Shown one piece after another: positions 54,699 to 63,905 of a DNA stretch of 64,000 nt (its first letter is position 1; every line of letters starts with the position of its first letter). A program made the position numbers and the translations under genes. The stretch covers positions 1-64,000 of the forward strand of contig JABLXQ010000003.1 of assembly GCA_013178375.1 (NCBI GenBank), given 5' to 3'. Under the pieces are notes generated by a model that had not been told where the DNA came from, ran no database searches, and saw nothing but the letters and a program-made list of their open reading frames with translations. The stretch is from Gammaproteobacteria bacterium (lineage in GTDB: Bacteria > Pseudomonadota > Gammaproteobacteria > Pseudomonadales > Ketobacteraceae).

Positions 54699-56295
54699 TG
54701 TTCGCCATTCGCTGACAGTTCGCAGCGGCCTGACGATTCTGGCCGGATCGGTCGTGTTGACGGTGGCCCTGTCGACTTTTTTTTACCAGCGTATTTTTGA
54801 CGAGCAGGTTACCCAGGCCGACCGGCAATTGCAGCAGCTGGTGGCCACGGTGGAAAGCAGTGCGGCAGTAGCGGCCTATCTCGACAACGCGGAACTGGCC
54901 ACGGACGTGGTGCGCGGCCTGACAAAAAATGACATTGTGGTATCAGCCGCGCTGCAGTCGGCCACCGGCATGCGGATCGTGTCGGGAGATGTGGGTGGAT
55001 TCGACGAAGCACAACTGCACCAGTTCCCGCTGAGCGCTCCTTTTACGCCGGAGGAGTCCATCGGCAGCCTGTCCCTGCAACCCAATCGCCCCCTGATCGA
55101 GCAAAGGGCGCGTGAGGTGGCTGTCGTCTATATCGCAACGCTGGTTGCGCATTCCCTGGTGTTGACCATCCTGACCATCCTGCTGGTGCACTGGCGTCTG
55201 GCCCGTCCGCTCACTGCGCTGGCGCGTGACCTGCACGAAATCGAGCCGGGCAGTGCCAGCCGCCTGCCGTTGCCAACACACCGGCGCCGGGACGAAGTGG
55301 CGCAGCTGGTGGATGACATCAACGCCCTGCTCGCCGCTACCCAGGGCACGCTGGAAGGTGAACGGCGCCTGCGCCAGTATGTGGAATCGGTGGAACGGCG
55401 CTTCCGTTTGATCTTCGATCACGCCAGTTGCGGCATTTCGCTGGTCGATAAAAACGGTCTGGTTCTGTTCAGCAACCCGTCGTTCAACCGCATCATGAGC
55501 CAGGGCCGGCCGGCGGCGGACATGACCAACTTTCTCCAGCTGTTCGATGATCCCGCGCAGGTGAACCTGCTGTTGCTGCATGCCGTCACAGAGGATCTGC
55601 CGGTCAGTGTCGACCTGTTGCTGTCGGGCGAACTGTCTGGCAACGCGCGCTGGCTGCACGCGCTGTTTTCCTCGGTGCGGAATGAAGATGGGGATCTGCT
55701 GGTGGAATGTATTCTGTACGACATCTCGGAGCGGGCACGGCGGGAAAGGGAAGTGCAGCATGAAGCGGAACGGGATGCCCTGACCCAGTTGTACAACCGT
55801 CGGGCCGGCGAGCGTCATTTGCGGCAGGCGCTGGTGCAGGTGGCGACCGATCAGCAGCCGTGTGCGCTGATGATGATCGACCTGGACCGCTTCAAACCCA
55901 TCAACGATACCTACGGCCATGAAGCGGGCGACCGGGTGCTGATCGCCGTTTCCCAGCGGCTTTCCCAATCCCTGCGCAAGCAGGATGTGGTGGTCCGCTG
56001 GGGTGGTGATGAATTTGTGGTGCTGGTGTTCACGGGCAAGAATGCGGAGGCAGTGCCGCTGGTGGCGGACAAACTGTTGCAGGCGGTCAGCCAGCCGATC
56101 GATCTGGGTGGCGGCCGCAGCGGCCAGGTGGGCGCCAGCATCGGCATTGTCCTGATTCCCGAACACGGCTTGCAGCTGGACGATCTGATCGCCAAGGCCG
56201 ACAGCACCATGTACGAGGTCAAGGAACATGGCCGCCATCATTTTTCCATATACCGTGAACCGGCGTCGCCAGCTGCCCTCAATAGTGGCGCCTAG
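54688..56295 (+). CDS. CHASE8-like/HAMP/PAS/GGDEF diguanylate cyclase
   Basis: A 535-residue inner-membrane protein. The GTG at 54688 lies inside the upstream stop overlap with AAAGG ahead; the ORF extends to a TTG at 54679. A membrane helix (about 15-32), then a periplasmic CHASE8-like segment (AAVAAYLDNAELATDVVRGL), a second helix (about 148-170), HAMP, PAS (about 235-345) and GGDEF follow. The active motif is GGDEF at 439-443 with an RKQD inhibitory site five residues before it, so it is likely an active cyclase with product feedback. CHASE8 resembles the sensor of YfiN-type cyclases. Confidence 0.88.
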   Translation: MSIDVRHSLTVRSGLTILAGSVVLTVALSTFFYQRIFDEQVTQADRQLQQLVATVESSAAVAAYLDNAELATDVVRGLTKNDIVVSAALQSATGMRIVSGDVGGFDEAQLHQFPLSAPFTPEESIGSLSLQPNRPLIEQRAREVAVVYIATLVAHSLVLTILTILLVHWRLARPLTALARDLHEIEPGSASRLPLPTHRRRDEVAQLVDDINALLAATQGTLEGERRLRQYVESVERRFRLIFDHASCGISLVDKNGLVLFSNPSFNRIMSQGRPAADMTNFLQLFDDPAQVNLLLLHAVTEDLPVSVDLLLSGELSGNARWLHALFSSVRNEDGDLLVECILYDISERARREREVQHEAERDALTQLYNRRAGERHLRQALVQVATDQQPCALMMIDLDRFKPINDTYGHEAGDRVLIAVSQRLSQSLRKQDVVVRWGGDEFVVLVFTGKNAEAVPLVADKLLQAVSQPIDLGGGRSGQVGASIGIVLIPEHGLQLDDLIAKADSTMYEVKEHGRHHFSIYREPASPAALNSGA

Positions 56296-56299
56296 CGCC

Positions 56300-56329
56300 G
56301 GGGCTGGCCAACTGCTCGTGACCAGCCCC
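56300..56329. other. Hairpin between convergent genes
   Basis: GGGGCTGG and CCAGCCCC form an 8-bp stem with a 14-nt loop just after the diguanylate cyclase stop. It lies between convergent genes, so it may end both transcripts. No T-run follows. Confidence 0.4.
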
Positions 56330-56346
56330 ACGCGATTCAGCATCGG

Positions 56347-56940
56347 TCACGGCAAGGGCGGATTCCACGGGCCAATCACGATGCCACCTTCGTTATCGGT
56401 GTCCAGGAATTCCCGCACTTCATAGCTGTGCACCAGCCCCTGGTTCGGCAGTTCGCAGGTGATGCCATAAAAGCCGCCGTCCACGCTGGCATCCACGTCC
56501 AGAAAAATCGTCTGGTTGCCGAGGGCGCCGGTGGAACCGGTGTCGGAATCGATCAGCACGTTGTACTGGTCATAGCTGTACAGCGAGCAATCGGTGGAAC
56601 GGTTGGGTGGATTGCTGATATGGACGAAGGCGCCCCAGGTGCCGTCGGTATTTTCGGTGTTGTCGCGCACCACGGGGCAGACTACGCTGCGCCGGCCCTG
56701 GTTGGCATTGACCATCATGAAGCCCAGATTCTGGAACAGGCCGATCTCCGCCACCGACTGCGCTTCGCAGGTGATGCCGGGATAGGTCTTGGCATCGTAT
56801 TTGACGCCTTGTGGAACGTTTTCCACATCGTCGAATTCGAACTCGGCGTTGGCCTGAGCGCAGAGCATACTGCCCAGCAGCAGTGCGCATCCCAATGACA
56901 GCGCGTGCCGCGATGCCGGCAGATGAGTGTGAATGTTCAT
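56347..56940 (-). CDS. Secreted hypothetical protein, 197 residues
   Basis: The start is the ATG at 56940, with AGGAGA 9 bp upstream; the longer frame is not coding. A signal peptide covers the first 32 or so residues (ending CAQANAE). The mature protein has several Cys (ITCEAQ, VVCPVV, DCSLYSYD, ITCELP), suggesting two disulfides, and ends VIGPWNPPLP. I do not recognise the family. It stands alone. Confidence 0.7.
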   Translation of the reverse strand: MNIHTHLPASRHALSLGCALLLGSMLCAQANAEFEFDDVENVPQGVKYDAKTYPGITCEAQSVAEIGLFQNLGFMMVNANQGRRSVVCPVVRDNTENTDGTWGAFVHISNPPNRSTDCSLYSYDQYNVLIDSDTGSTGALGNQTIFLDVDASVDGGFYGITCELPNQGLVHSYEVREFLDTDNEGGIVIGPWNPPLP

Positions 56941-57070
56941 GGTGAATTTCTCCTGGAAAATGAATTGACGTGTGCAACGCATTTGCGTCCAGGTCAGAGT
57001 AGGAATTTCATCGACGGGGCCACAGCCCCTGAACAGGGGGGACCGAATGAGGGGGAAGTCGGGACTTGGA

Positions 57071-57484
57071 TCAGTGCTGGTCAGGTCCGGCGCCGGCATG
57101 CTGCGGCAGGTCGTCGCCGAGGTGGAGCCAGTCCACCCGGCTTTCCAGCCAGATGTGATACTGAGGTTGAACCAGCGTGGGTTCGTCGAGGGAGCAGAGC
57201 GTGACGTCCAGGGTGACCGGCGCGACGCTTTTGCGAAACACCAGTGCTGTGCCGCAGGCCGCGCAATGTTCACGCTGGCTGTGGGAACTGGATTGAAAGA
57301 CGGCGGGTGAACCTTGCAGATAGCGGAAGCCCTCCACTGGCAGCGTTACCCATGCCACCACCGGCGCCCCTGTCGCACGCTGGCAAAGCCGGCAGTGACA
57401 GAAGCCGGCGTCGATGGGCTGGGCATCGATTTGATAACGGACGTTGCCGCACAGGCAGCCGCCCTGGGCTGATATTCTTTCCAT
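57071..57484 (-). CDS. GFA-family (CENP-V/GFA) zinc-binding protein
   Basis: A 137-residue protein with the family zinc motifs GGCLCGNVRY near residue 8, FCHCRLCQRATGAP near 28 and HCAACGTAL near 73. The GFA family includes glutathione-dependent formaldehyde-activating enzyme and related proteins; the substrate here is open. It is a single gene between unrelated neighbours. Confidence 0.88.
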   Translation of the reverse strand: MERISAQGGCLCGNVRYQIDAQPIDAGFCHCRLCQRATGAPVVAWVTLPVEGFRYLQGSPAVFQSSSHSQREHCAACGTALVFRKSVAPVTLDVTLCSLDEPTLVQPQYHIWLESRVDWLHLGDDLPQHAGAGPDQH

Positions 57485-57537
57485 TCAGACGCTCCGGATT
57501 TCAATCCGCTGCGGTATTTGCCGGCGCAGTCCAGCCA

Positions 57538-59037
57538 CTACCAGGAATACCGCGCCGTATAAGTCACCACCTTCTCCTCATCCGGATTCAGGCTGACATT
57601 GAACTCGATGGTGTCGGCATTCTTCTTCACGAAGTCCTGGCTTTTCTTTTCCAGGGCCCAGTTGTTCCAGCGGTAAAGATGTTCCACCACATTCACGCTG
57701 GCCTTTTCCTGCTTGCGGTTTTTCAGCGTGATCTTGAAGGATTCCTTCAGCCACTGTTCCTGGGTGTTGATCTGGTAATCGGTGCGCTCGCGCTCGCCCA
57801 CGATGTCGAAGGCGTTGCCGGTGTACAGGCGCACGGTTTCATCCTTGGGCGTGTGGTCGATATTATTCTCGCCGATGAATTCCAGTTGCTGTTCGTCCTG
57901 CTGGTAGAAGCGCACGCGACCTTTCGGCAGTGGAACACCCAGTCCGTTGTCTTTCGCATTCTTGAATTCGCGCATGATCCACACCTTGGTGTTGCTCTGG
58001 GTGCCGAAGTTGGGATCGTTGCGGATGTCCTGCGGTGACTGGAAGCGGTAATGATCGGGAATGGCGGCGCCGTCGTACACGAACAGTTTTTTCGCTTTCA
58101 CCCCGGTTACATTCAGGAATTCCACCTGCTTGGTTTCGCCATCGCGCAGATCCAGTTTGCGCGGCAGTGAGTACAGGTGAAATTCATCCAGCGCCTTTTC
58201 CGTGACGCCGGCAGTGTCCGCTTCCATGGCGGCGGCCATGGCCATGCCCTTGGCGCGGTACTGGGGTGCAGGCTGCACCTTATTCACGTCACCTGCCATC
58301 AGTTTCACGTTGGCCTGGCTGAAATCCTGGCCGGCATTGTTGGTGAACGTCACCCAGCCGTTCAGACTGACCTTGTCGCTGTTGTCTGTGGCGATGATGT
58401 TGTAATCCGCCTTCCAGTTCATGCCGCCGGTGAGGTAGGCGATTTCCAGCGGCGCGTTGCCGGCCTGCGACGATTCCAGTTGCCACTGCAGTGCAGGTTT
58501 CAGCAGCGTGTCGTCTTTCAGCGCGGGAAACAGCGGGCGCCCGGGCAGGCCGAAGCGGGTCTTGCCTTCCATTTCGATGATGGGGCTGTTGCTGTTGGGA
58601 TCCTCATAGCCGCTGCGGATGATCTTGCCGGGCACGATCACCGGCTGCTGGTCGCGCAGCACTTCAAAGTCGATGGTCTTGCCTTCGAAATAATGCAGCA
58701 GCAACGGTTCGCTGACGACATTGGCGAGAAAATTCTGCTCCTGAATGCTGATCTTCCAGTCGTCCTTGCGGCTGCGCAGCACCACCGAATCCGGTTCCAG
58801 CAGACGGGTGATGTTCTGGTACTGCACCCGGTTGGCGCCCTTGTTCACCGGCAGTTCCAGCGTGTCGCGCACCACGGCGAAATTGCCGTTGTAGATGGTG
58901 AGCGATGGTGCGGCGAAGGTGCTGCTGCAGGCGAGTAGCGCGGTCAGCGCGCTGGTGGTGAACAAGGTGGGGCGGGTGGCAAGAAGTGCGGCAAAAAATG
59001 AAGAATGTGGGCGGTAAGATGCGCGATTCAGCGTCAT
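57538..59037 (-). CDS. DUF4139 domain secreted protein
   Basis: A 499-residue protein with an N-terminal signal peptide (near STFAAPSL). It shows the DUF4139 features of mucoidy-inhibitor-A-like proteins: IYNGNFAVVRDTLELPV at the start, then AYLTGGMNWKADYNIIA near 215 and RVRFYQQDEQQLEFIGENNIDHTP near 380. The function is unknown. It is secreted or surface-attached. It follows the dUTPase gene, with a hairpin between them. Confidence 0.85.
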   Translation of the reverse strand: MTLNRASYRPHSSFFAALLATRPTLFTTSALTALLACSSTFAAPSLTIYNGNFAVVRDTLELPVNKGANRVQYQNITRLLEPDSVVLRSRKDDWKISIQEQNFLANVVSEPLLLHYFEGKTIDFEVLRDQQPVIVPGKIIRSGYEDPNSNSPIIEMEGKTRFGLPGRPLFPALKDDTLLKPALQWQLESSQAGNAPLEIAYLTGGMNWKADYNIIATDNSDKVSLNGWVTFTNNAGQDFSQANVKLMAGDVNKVQPAPQYRAKGMAMAAAMEADTAGVTEKALDEFHLYSLPRKLDLRDGETKQVEFLNVTGVKAKKLFVYDGAAIPDHYRFQSPQDIRNDPNFGTQSNTKVWIMREFKNAKDNGLGVPLPKGRVRFYQQDEQQLEFIGENNIDHTPKDETVRLYTGNAFDIVGERERTDYQINTQEQWLKESFKITLKNRKQEKASVNVVEHLYRWNNWALEKKSQDFVKKNADTIEFNVSLNPDEEKVVTYTARYSW

Positions 59038-59084
59038 GTCTGGCGTCCTGTGGGCGTGAAGGGGATGAACATCCAGTTGGACCG

Positions 59085-59114
59085 GCGCGGCGGGGTGAGC
59101 GTTCCCCGCCGCGC
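59085..59114. other. Perfect 11-bp GC-rich hairpin upstream of the DUF4139 gene
   Basis: GCGCGGCGGGG and CCCCGCCGCGC pair without mismatch around an 8-nt loop. A T-rich stretch follows only on the plus strand, where no gene ends. On the coding (minus) strand it sits between two genes, so it may act as a weak terminator or attenuate read-through. Confidence 0.4.
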
Positions 59115-59124
59115 TGCTTTCTTC

Positions 59125-59736
59125 TCAGCCGGGGTAACGCGCCTGCAGCGCCGCATACAGCGCCTGCTGGAAATCGGCGGCACTGGCGTCGAGCAGGTCC
59201 AGCACTTCGGCCAGGTGTTCGTTGTCATCCTTGCCGTGCCACTTGCGCGGGTAGGTGCCTTCCTTGTAGCCGTGATCCTGGCGGAAAAAATTCAGCACGT
59301 TCTTGCCGGTGTACTGCTTGTACAACTGCTCCAGACTGAAATCCGCCAGGGTCATCAATTGGCAGAACAAGGGGATGGAAAAGGCTTTGGTCGTCAGTGT
59401 GTCTTGCGCCAGGGCTTCCACGGCGATGCGGAAATCGGTGGTGCTGGTCTGCGTGGTCCAATGGTTGGCAATCTGGTTTGCAACTGCAGCATGATCCTGT
59501 TCGCGCACCAGTAAAATACTCATGCCGAAGTGCCAGATATCGACAATTTCCAGCTGTAATTGCGGCAGGTCCGGCGTTTGCTTCTTCCACCATTTCCAGC
59601 CGAAGTGGTCCATCAGTTCGGCGCACTCGGTCCACACGGCGCGGTACCATTCATAACCCTGTTCCCGCCACTGCGGATGCACCTTGGTGTTCATCCGGTC
59701 CTGCAGGGCCAGCATGTCGGCCAGTTGTTGTTGCAT
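59125..59736 (-). CDS. dUTP diphosphatase, dimeric all-alpha type
   Basis: A 203-residue protein of the dimeric dUTPase fold. WYRAVWTECAELMDHFGWKWWKKQ holds the ExxE-type Mg site (about 29-52), and QLEIVDIWHFGMS (about 62-74) provides the ExxD partner. It hydrolyses dUTP to dUMP and keeps uracil out of DNA. The trimeric Dut type may also exist elsewhere in the genome. It precedes the DUF4139 gene. Confidence 0.88.
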   Translation of the reverse strand: MQQQLADMLALQDRMNTKVHPQWREQGYEWYRAVWTECAELMDHFGWKWWKKQTPDLPQLQLEIVDIWHFGMSILLVREQDHAAVANQIANHWTTQTSTTDFRIAVEALAQDTLTTKAFSIPLFCQLMTLADFSLEQLYKQYTGKNVLNFFRQDHGYKEGTYPRKWHGKDDNEHLAEVLDLLDASAADFQQALYAALQARYPG

Positions 59737-59763
59737 GGGTCATCCCCGGAAGTGATTGACGAT

Positions 59764-60162
59764 TTATTCGAAGCCCAGCTGTTGCACGTCGCGGTGACGT
59801 TCCCGCTGCAGGTGCAGGCCGGCGTACAGCACGATCAGGCCCGCCATGCTCAGGTACAGGGGCCACCAGTAATTGGATGGTTTGAAAATGTAGCTGTCCG
59901 GCTTGGCCGGATCGTAGAACACGACGGTGAGGGGCAGGGTGGAGGCGTCCGTCGCCGGTTCGATCTGGAAGTGGCGTTCCCCCACCCGGTAATGCAGATC
60001 ATTGTCGGTGCCGCCACGGACCACCTGCGCGCTGGGCCAGTTCTGCTGCTCCAGTGCGGTGTGCAGCAGATTCAGGCTCCAGCCCATCGTGAGCAGGCCG
60101 CCCAGGATCGAAAGCCAGGCGACCAGACGGATTGCCGGATGTTTTTTGGGTGGAAGCGGCAT
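59764..60162 (-). CDS. DUF3592-like membrane protein
   Basis: A 132-residue protein with two membrane helices (about 12-31 and 100-117) that flank a soluble loop with YDPAKPDSYIFKPSNYWWPL, typical of DUF3592. The function is unknown. It lies 27 bp upstream of the dUTPase gene. Confidence 0.75.
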   Translation of the reverse strand: MPLPPKKHPAIRLVAWLSILGGLLTMGWSLNLLHTALEQQNWPSAQVVRGGTDNDLHYRVGERHFQIEPATDASTLPLTVVFYDPAKPDSYIFKPSNYWWPLYLSMAGLIVLYAGLHLQRERHRDVQQLGFE

Positions 60163-60258
60163 GGGTTGTTCCTGTGGCGGGACTAGGTACGGCTGAGGGG
60201 TATGCTAACGCATCCCGGCACTGCCTCCAATGGATTCAGGCCGGGTGTCGGAACGGGT

Positions 60259-62520
60259 TCAGTCCGAGAAGATGTTGCGGATCACGTCGGTGAGGTTGTC
60301 CGGTTCGCCTGAACCTTTCTTGCCGTCAGGCTTGTCGGTGTCGGAATCGGCTGGTGTCGCCGGCTGGTCCTGCAGTTCCATCATGAGGCCCTGCTTCGGC
60401 TGCCGGCCCTGCCGTTCCCGTTCCTGCACGTAGCCGCGATCCTGCAGACGGGCGATGGACAGCAGCGCCTTGGCGCGCATGCGGTCCAGCTGGGTCTGGT
60501 GCTGATCGACGATGCCGGTGGCAACATTCTGCAGGTACTGGCGGTTGTGCTGCAGTGCGGTGGCGATCTCGGTTTGCAGGCCGGTCATGCGCTGGTCCAG
60601 GTCGACGATGCGCCCCTCAAAACCATGGAAACGGTCGAGGCGGGCGGTGCGCGCCGCTTCCACCGCGCGGATACGCTGCTCCAGTTCCACCAGCAGGTTT
60701 TCGGTGGTGATGGCGTCCTTCGTCATTTCCCAGCGCCGCTCGAGAGCGGTGGCGTTCAGGTCCCACATCAGCAGGCCTTTCAGCAGGCGCAGCTTGGTCC
60801 ATTCCTCTTCATACATTTCCGGCTCACCCAGTGAACGCAGCGTAGCTTCCGCCGCCTCCAGCCGTTCCTTCTGGGTCAATTGCTGGACGGTGGCGCTGCC
60901 CGCCAGATCGTCGCTGGCCTGAATCTGCGCCAGGCGGGCGTTGTATTCGTCCAGCTTCACGTTGGCATAGGCGTGGAACTTGCGCGAATACTGGATGGCT
61001 TTTTCCGATTTCGGCCCCAGTTTTTCCAGTCGCTCCATGTGGGTGGCGATCATCTGGTTGTAGCTGGGCAACTGCCGCTGCCAATGTACCAGCACCATGT
61101 ACAGCCGTTGCAGTTCGCGGTAGTCGCGGTAGATGCGCTGGAATTCGTTGCTGGAAAAATACAGGTACAGATGGCGCGAGGCCGGATCGTCTGCTGCCAG
61201 CTTGAACGGGGGAATTTCACCCATCACATTGCGGGTGTCTTCCTTGGACACCGGGCTGATTTTTTCCACCCAGTCCGGCTTCTGGATTTCCTGCTTCACG
61301 TTGTCCAGGCTGTTGCGCTGCTGCTGGAATATGCGGTGCGCCTCGCGGTAGCGGTTGAGTGCTTCCTGCAGTGCGCCCTGCTGTTCATATACGTAGGGAA
61401 TGTTGAGCAGGGCTTCCTGCACGGCGGGGTCTGCCAGATCCCGTTCCGCCAGTTCCAGCCAGGGGGTGAGGGCGCCGGTCTGGTCGGTGGAGTTGAAGTA
61501 GGTCCAGCCCAATGCCAGCAGGCCGCGGTTGGCCACCGGCCCGTACAGACGGATGTGCTCCAGCAGGTCGCGGGCTTCCAGCCATTTGTTCTGTTTCAGC
61601 AGTTTCACGCCCAGGGCCAGAGTGGCCTGGTCCTTCAGCACCAGACTGCTTTCGTCGGTGGCTTCGGTTTCCGCCACTTGCGAGAAATAGCGGCCGGCCT
61701 TGTTCAGCTGGCCCATCTGCGCGAAAGCGGAACCCAGGTTGAAGCGGGTGAAGGTGCCCAGCTCCGGATCGTCCTTCAGATAGGGCAGCAAGGGCTTGGC
61801 CTGATCTGCTTCCCCCAGCCGGATGTGACAAAGCGCCAGCAGCAGTGTGTGCTCGGTGGCGCGGGATTCCAGCGGGGCTTTGATTTCGGCCACCAGGATA
61901 TCGCGGGCACGGCTGACATCGCCGTTCTTGTAGTGGATGCGGGCCAGCTGGTACCAGGCTTCGTCGGCACCGGCGGGTGACATGCCACCGGCCAGCAGCT
62001 GGCGGAAAATGGCTTCGCCCTTGTCCAGCATGCCGTAGGAAATGTAGAGCGCGCCCAGCAGGATTTGCGTGTGCTCGGCGTCGCGGCTGAGCAGGCCCCG
62101 CTGCTGCGCCACCAGAATCTTGGTGATGGCAGCGAAATAACGTTGCTGGTAGTACTCGAACAGCAGGTCGCCGTAGGCCAGGTCGCCCACAGGATGGGGC
62201 TGGTCGACGGGAATCGGCTGGGCCGGGACGGCTTCCCCGGGGGGCTTTTCCGCAGCGGCTTCATCGTCGCCGAAGCTGAATAGATTGGTGACGGAATCCG
62301 TAACGGAACCGAAGGCCTTTTTCACCGGCGCCATGAAACCGCTGTCTGCCCCGGTCTGGATGCTGGTGGTGGCAGGCGCGGCTGTCGCCGGAGCCGGTTC
62401 TGCGCCCGCCTCAGGTTCTGCTGCCAGGGCCGGTGCGCCCGCCAGCAACAGGGCGAGCGTCAGCGCCCGCAGGGGTTGCGGTGCCGGCGACGGCTTGATC
62501 AGAGAGAAGATGGATTTCAA
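60259..62520 (-). CDS. Secreted TPR-repeat protein
   Basis: A 753-residue protein read from a TTG start with GAGGA 7 bp upstream. A signal peptide is followed by a proline/alanine-rich linker, then TPR-like helical repeats (for example YGMLDKGEAIFRQLLAGG and AWYQLARIHYKNGD), then a long helical segment (QNRYLQN- and RMRAKALLSIARLQ-like) and an acidic tail. It lies 19 bp from the next gene upstream on the strand and is probably its operon partner. The function is unknown; a scaffold for an envelope machine is inferred. Confidence 0.75.
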   Translation of the reverse strand: MKSIFSLIKPSPAPQPLRALTLALLLAGAPALAAEPEAGAEPAPATAAPATTSIQTGADSGFMAPVKKAFGSVTDSVTNLFSFGDDEAAAEKPPGEAVPAQPIPVDQPHPVGDLAYGDLLFEYYQQRYFAAITKILVAQQRGLLSRDAEHTQILLGALYISYGMLDKGEAIFRQLLAGGMSPAGADEAWYQLARIHYKNGDVSRARDILVAEIKAPLESRATEHTLLLALCHIRLGEADQAKPLLPYLKDDPELGTFTRFNLGSAFAQMGQLNKAGRYFSQVAETEATDESSLVLKDQATLALGVKLLKQNKWLEARDLLEHIRLYGPVANRGLLALGWTYFNSTDQTGALTPWLELAERDLADPAVQEALLNIPYVYEQQGALQEALNRYREAHRIFQQQRNSLDNVKQEIQKPDWVEKISPVSKEDTRNVMGEIPPFKLAADDPASRHLYLYFSSNEFQRIYRDYRELQRLYMVLVHWQRQLPSYNQMIATHMERLEKLGPKSEKAIQYSRKFHAYANVKLDEYNARLAQIQASDDLAGSATVQQLTQKERLEAAEATLRSLGEPEMYEEEWTKLRLLKGLLMWDLNATALERRWEMTKDAITTENLLVELEQRIRAVEAARTARLDRFHGFEGRIVDLDQRMTGLQTEIATALQHNRQYLQNVATGIVDQHQTQLDRMRAKALLSIARLQDRGYVQERERQGRQPKQGLMMELQDQPATPADSDTDKPDGKKGSGEPDNLTDVIRNIFSD

Positions 62521-62539
62521 TGCCGTGTCCTCAGCCTGC

Positions 62540-63358
62540 TCACTCCCACTGTTTCAGACGGAAGGTGGGCTGCTGACGCTGGTTATCCCCTTCGATTTTG
62601 AGTTCGATGTACTTGGTGCCGCTGGTTTTCTCGAATTCGATGCTGACCGCGCGCTTGTAATCGCGGCCCTCGGGGCCCACGCCGCTGACGATGGCCACCA
62701 GTTCATGCTCGCCGACCGGCAGGTTACCGGTGAACAGGCGCTGCACCGCGCCCCGGTTCATGGCCTTGAGTTCGCGCTCGGTGTACAGGTGGTTGCCCAC
62801 CGCGCGGTCGTTGATCTTCACGGTCACGCCATCCAGCTGGAAGTAGGGCAGGGCATCACAGGACACGAAGACGTTGACCTGGGTGCTGCTGGGATAGAGC
62901 AGATCTTCCTCCAGCACGAACAGATCGCGGTTCACCTGCAGTACCTTTTCCTTCAGCGACTGCATTTCCTGCTGCATGCTCTTGCGCTCCGGTGCCGGCG
63001 CGCCCGGTGCTGCTCCCTTGCCACCCTTGGCTGGCTGTTCGCCGCCATACAGAATCTGGTTCAGATCGACGAACTCTTTTTCCTCGGCGGTGCTGGCCGC
63101 TTCAACGTCAACCTTTTTCTTCTTGGCGGCCACGTCGGCCTTGCTCGGGCGGGGCGCGTTCTCGTCCTCGCTCAGGATTTCGTCGATCTCGACGTATTCC
63201 AGTTCGGTGTCGTCCAGATCCATGTCCACGTCATCGCCTGCCTTGGCGGCCAGCACCGGCGCCGACAGGCTGAGCAGCAGCGTCAGCAGGGAGAATCCCA
63301 GCAGCAGGGATTGCGAAAATGAAGTAGACCAGCGTGTCACAGGTGTCATTGTCGTCAT
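62540..63358 (-). CDS. Secreted acidic/coiled-coil protein of unknown function
   Basis: A 272-residue protein with a signal peptide (SAPVLAAKAG), an acidic and lysine-rich linker (about 40-120; VDMDLDDTELEYVEIDE), a short coiled coil (SMQQEMQSLKEKVLQVNRDL) and a C-terminal beta-rich domain. No known family was recognised. The ATG at 63349 is an alternative start. It is flanked by the TPR gene (19 bp) and a TlpA-like gene (31 bp) on the same strand. Confidence 0.7.
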   Translation of the reverse strand: MTTMTPVTRWSTSFSQSLLLGFSLLTLLLSLSAPVLAAKAGDDVDMDLDDTELEYVEIDEILSEDENAPRPSKADVAAKKKKVDVEAASTAEEKEFVDLNQILYGGEQPAKGGKGAAPGAPAPERKSMQQEMQSLKEKVLQVNRDLFVLEEDLLYPSSTQVNVFVSCDALPYFQLDGVTVKINDRAVGNHLYTERELKAMNRGAVQRLFTGNLPVGEHELVAIVSGVGPEGRDYKRAVSIEFEKTSGTKYIELKIEGDNQRQQPTFRLKQWE

Positions 63359-63389
63359 GCTCTATGCGTGGTTCTTGCAGGGTGCGCGA

Positions 63390-63893
63390 TCATTCGCGTA
63401 CCAGGGTTTCCAGAAACTGGTCCAGCCGGGCTTCGTCACCCGGATTGAAACCTTCCGTCATCAGCCGCAGCTTGCCGTCCCGGTCCACCACGAACGTGGC
63501 GGGCAGATCGTCGATGTCGTAGCGCTCGCTCACCCGCACTTCGCCATCCTGCAGCAGGGTGAAATTCAGGCCGTGCTTGTGGGCATGATGGCGCGCGGCT
63601 TCGAAATCTTCATCCAGCGTGATGGCCCAGACCTTCACGCCCATGTCCTTGTATTTCTGGTGCAGCATTTCCAGCGCTTTGAGCTGGATCGGGCAGGACC
63701 GGCACCAGCTGGCCCAGAATCCCACCACCACAACATAGCCTTTCTGTTCTTCCAGCCGCAGATTGTAGGGGCCGTCGGCATGCAGGGTGAAATCTGGCGC
63801 CTGGTCACCCACCGGCGGCTTCTTGGCCAGGGCAGGGCTCGCCGCCAGCAGGGTGGCGAGCAGCATCAGGACGGGGGCAAGAGACTTGATCAT
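63390..63893 (-). CDS. TlpA-like thioredoxin-fold protein
   Basis: A 167-residue secreted protein. After the signal peptide (near SPALAKKP) it has the AhpC/TSA-type core DQAPDFTLHADGPYNL, then VGFWASWCRSCPIQLKALEML with a Cys-x-x-Cys (CRSC) redox site at about 64-67. The fold suggests a periplasmic thiol reductase or oxidase. Its place in this cluster suggests that it serves the neighbouring secreted proteins. Confidence 0.85.
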   Translation of the reverse strand: MIKSLAPVLMLLATLLAASPALAKKPPVGDQAPDFTLHADGPYNLRLEEQKGYVVVVGFWASWCRSCPIQLKALEMLHQKYKDMGVKVWAITLDEDFEAARHHAHKHGLNFTLLQDGEVRVSERYDIDDLPATFVVDRDGKLRLMTEGFNPGDEARLDQFLETLVRE

Positions 63894-63905
63894 CGCTGCG
63901 GCCCG

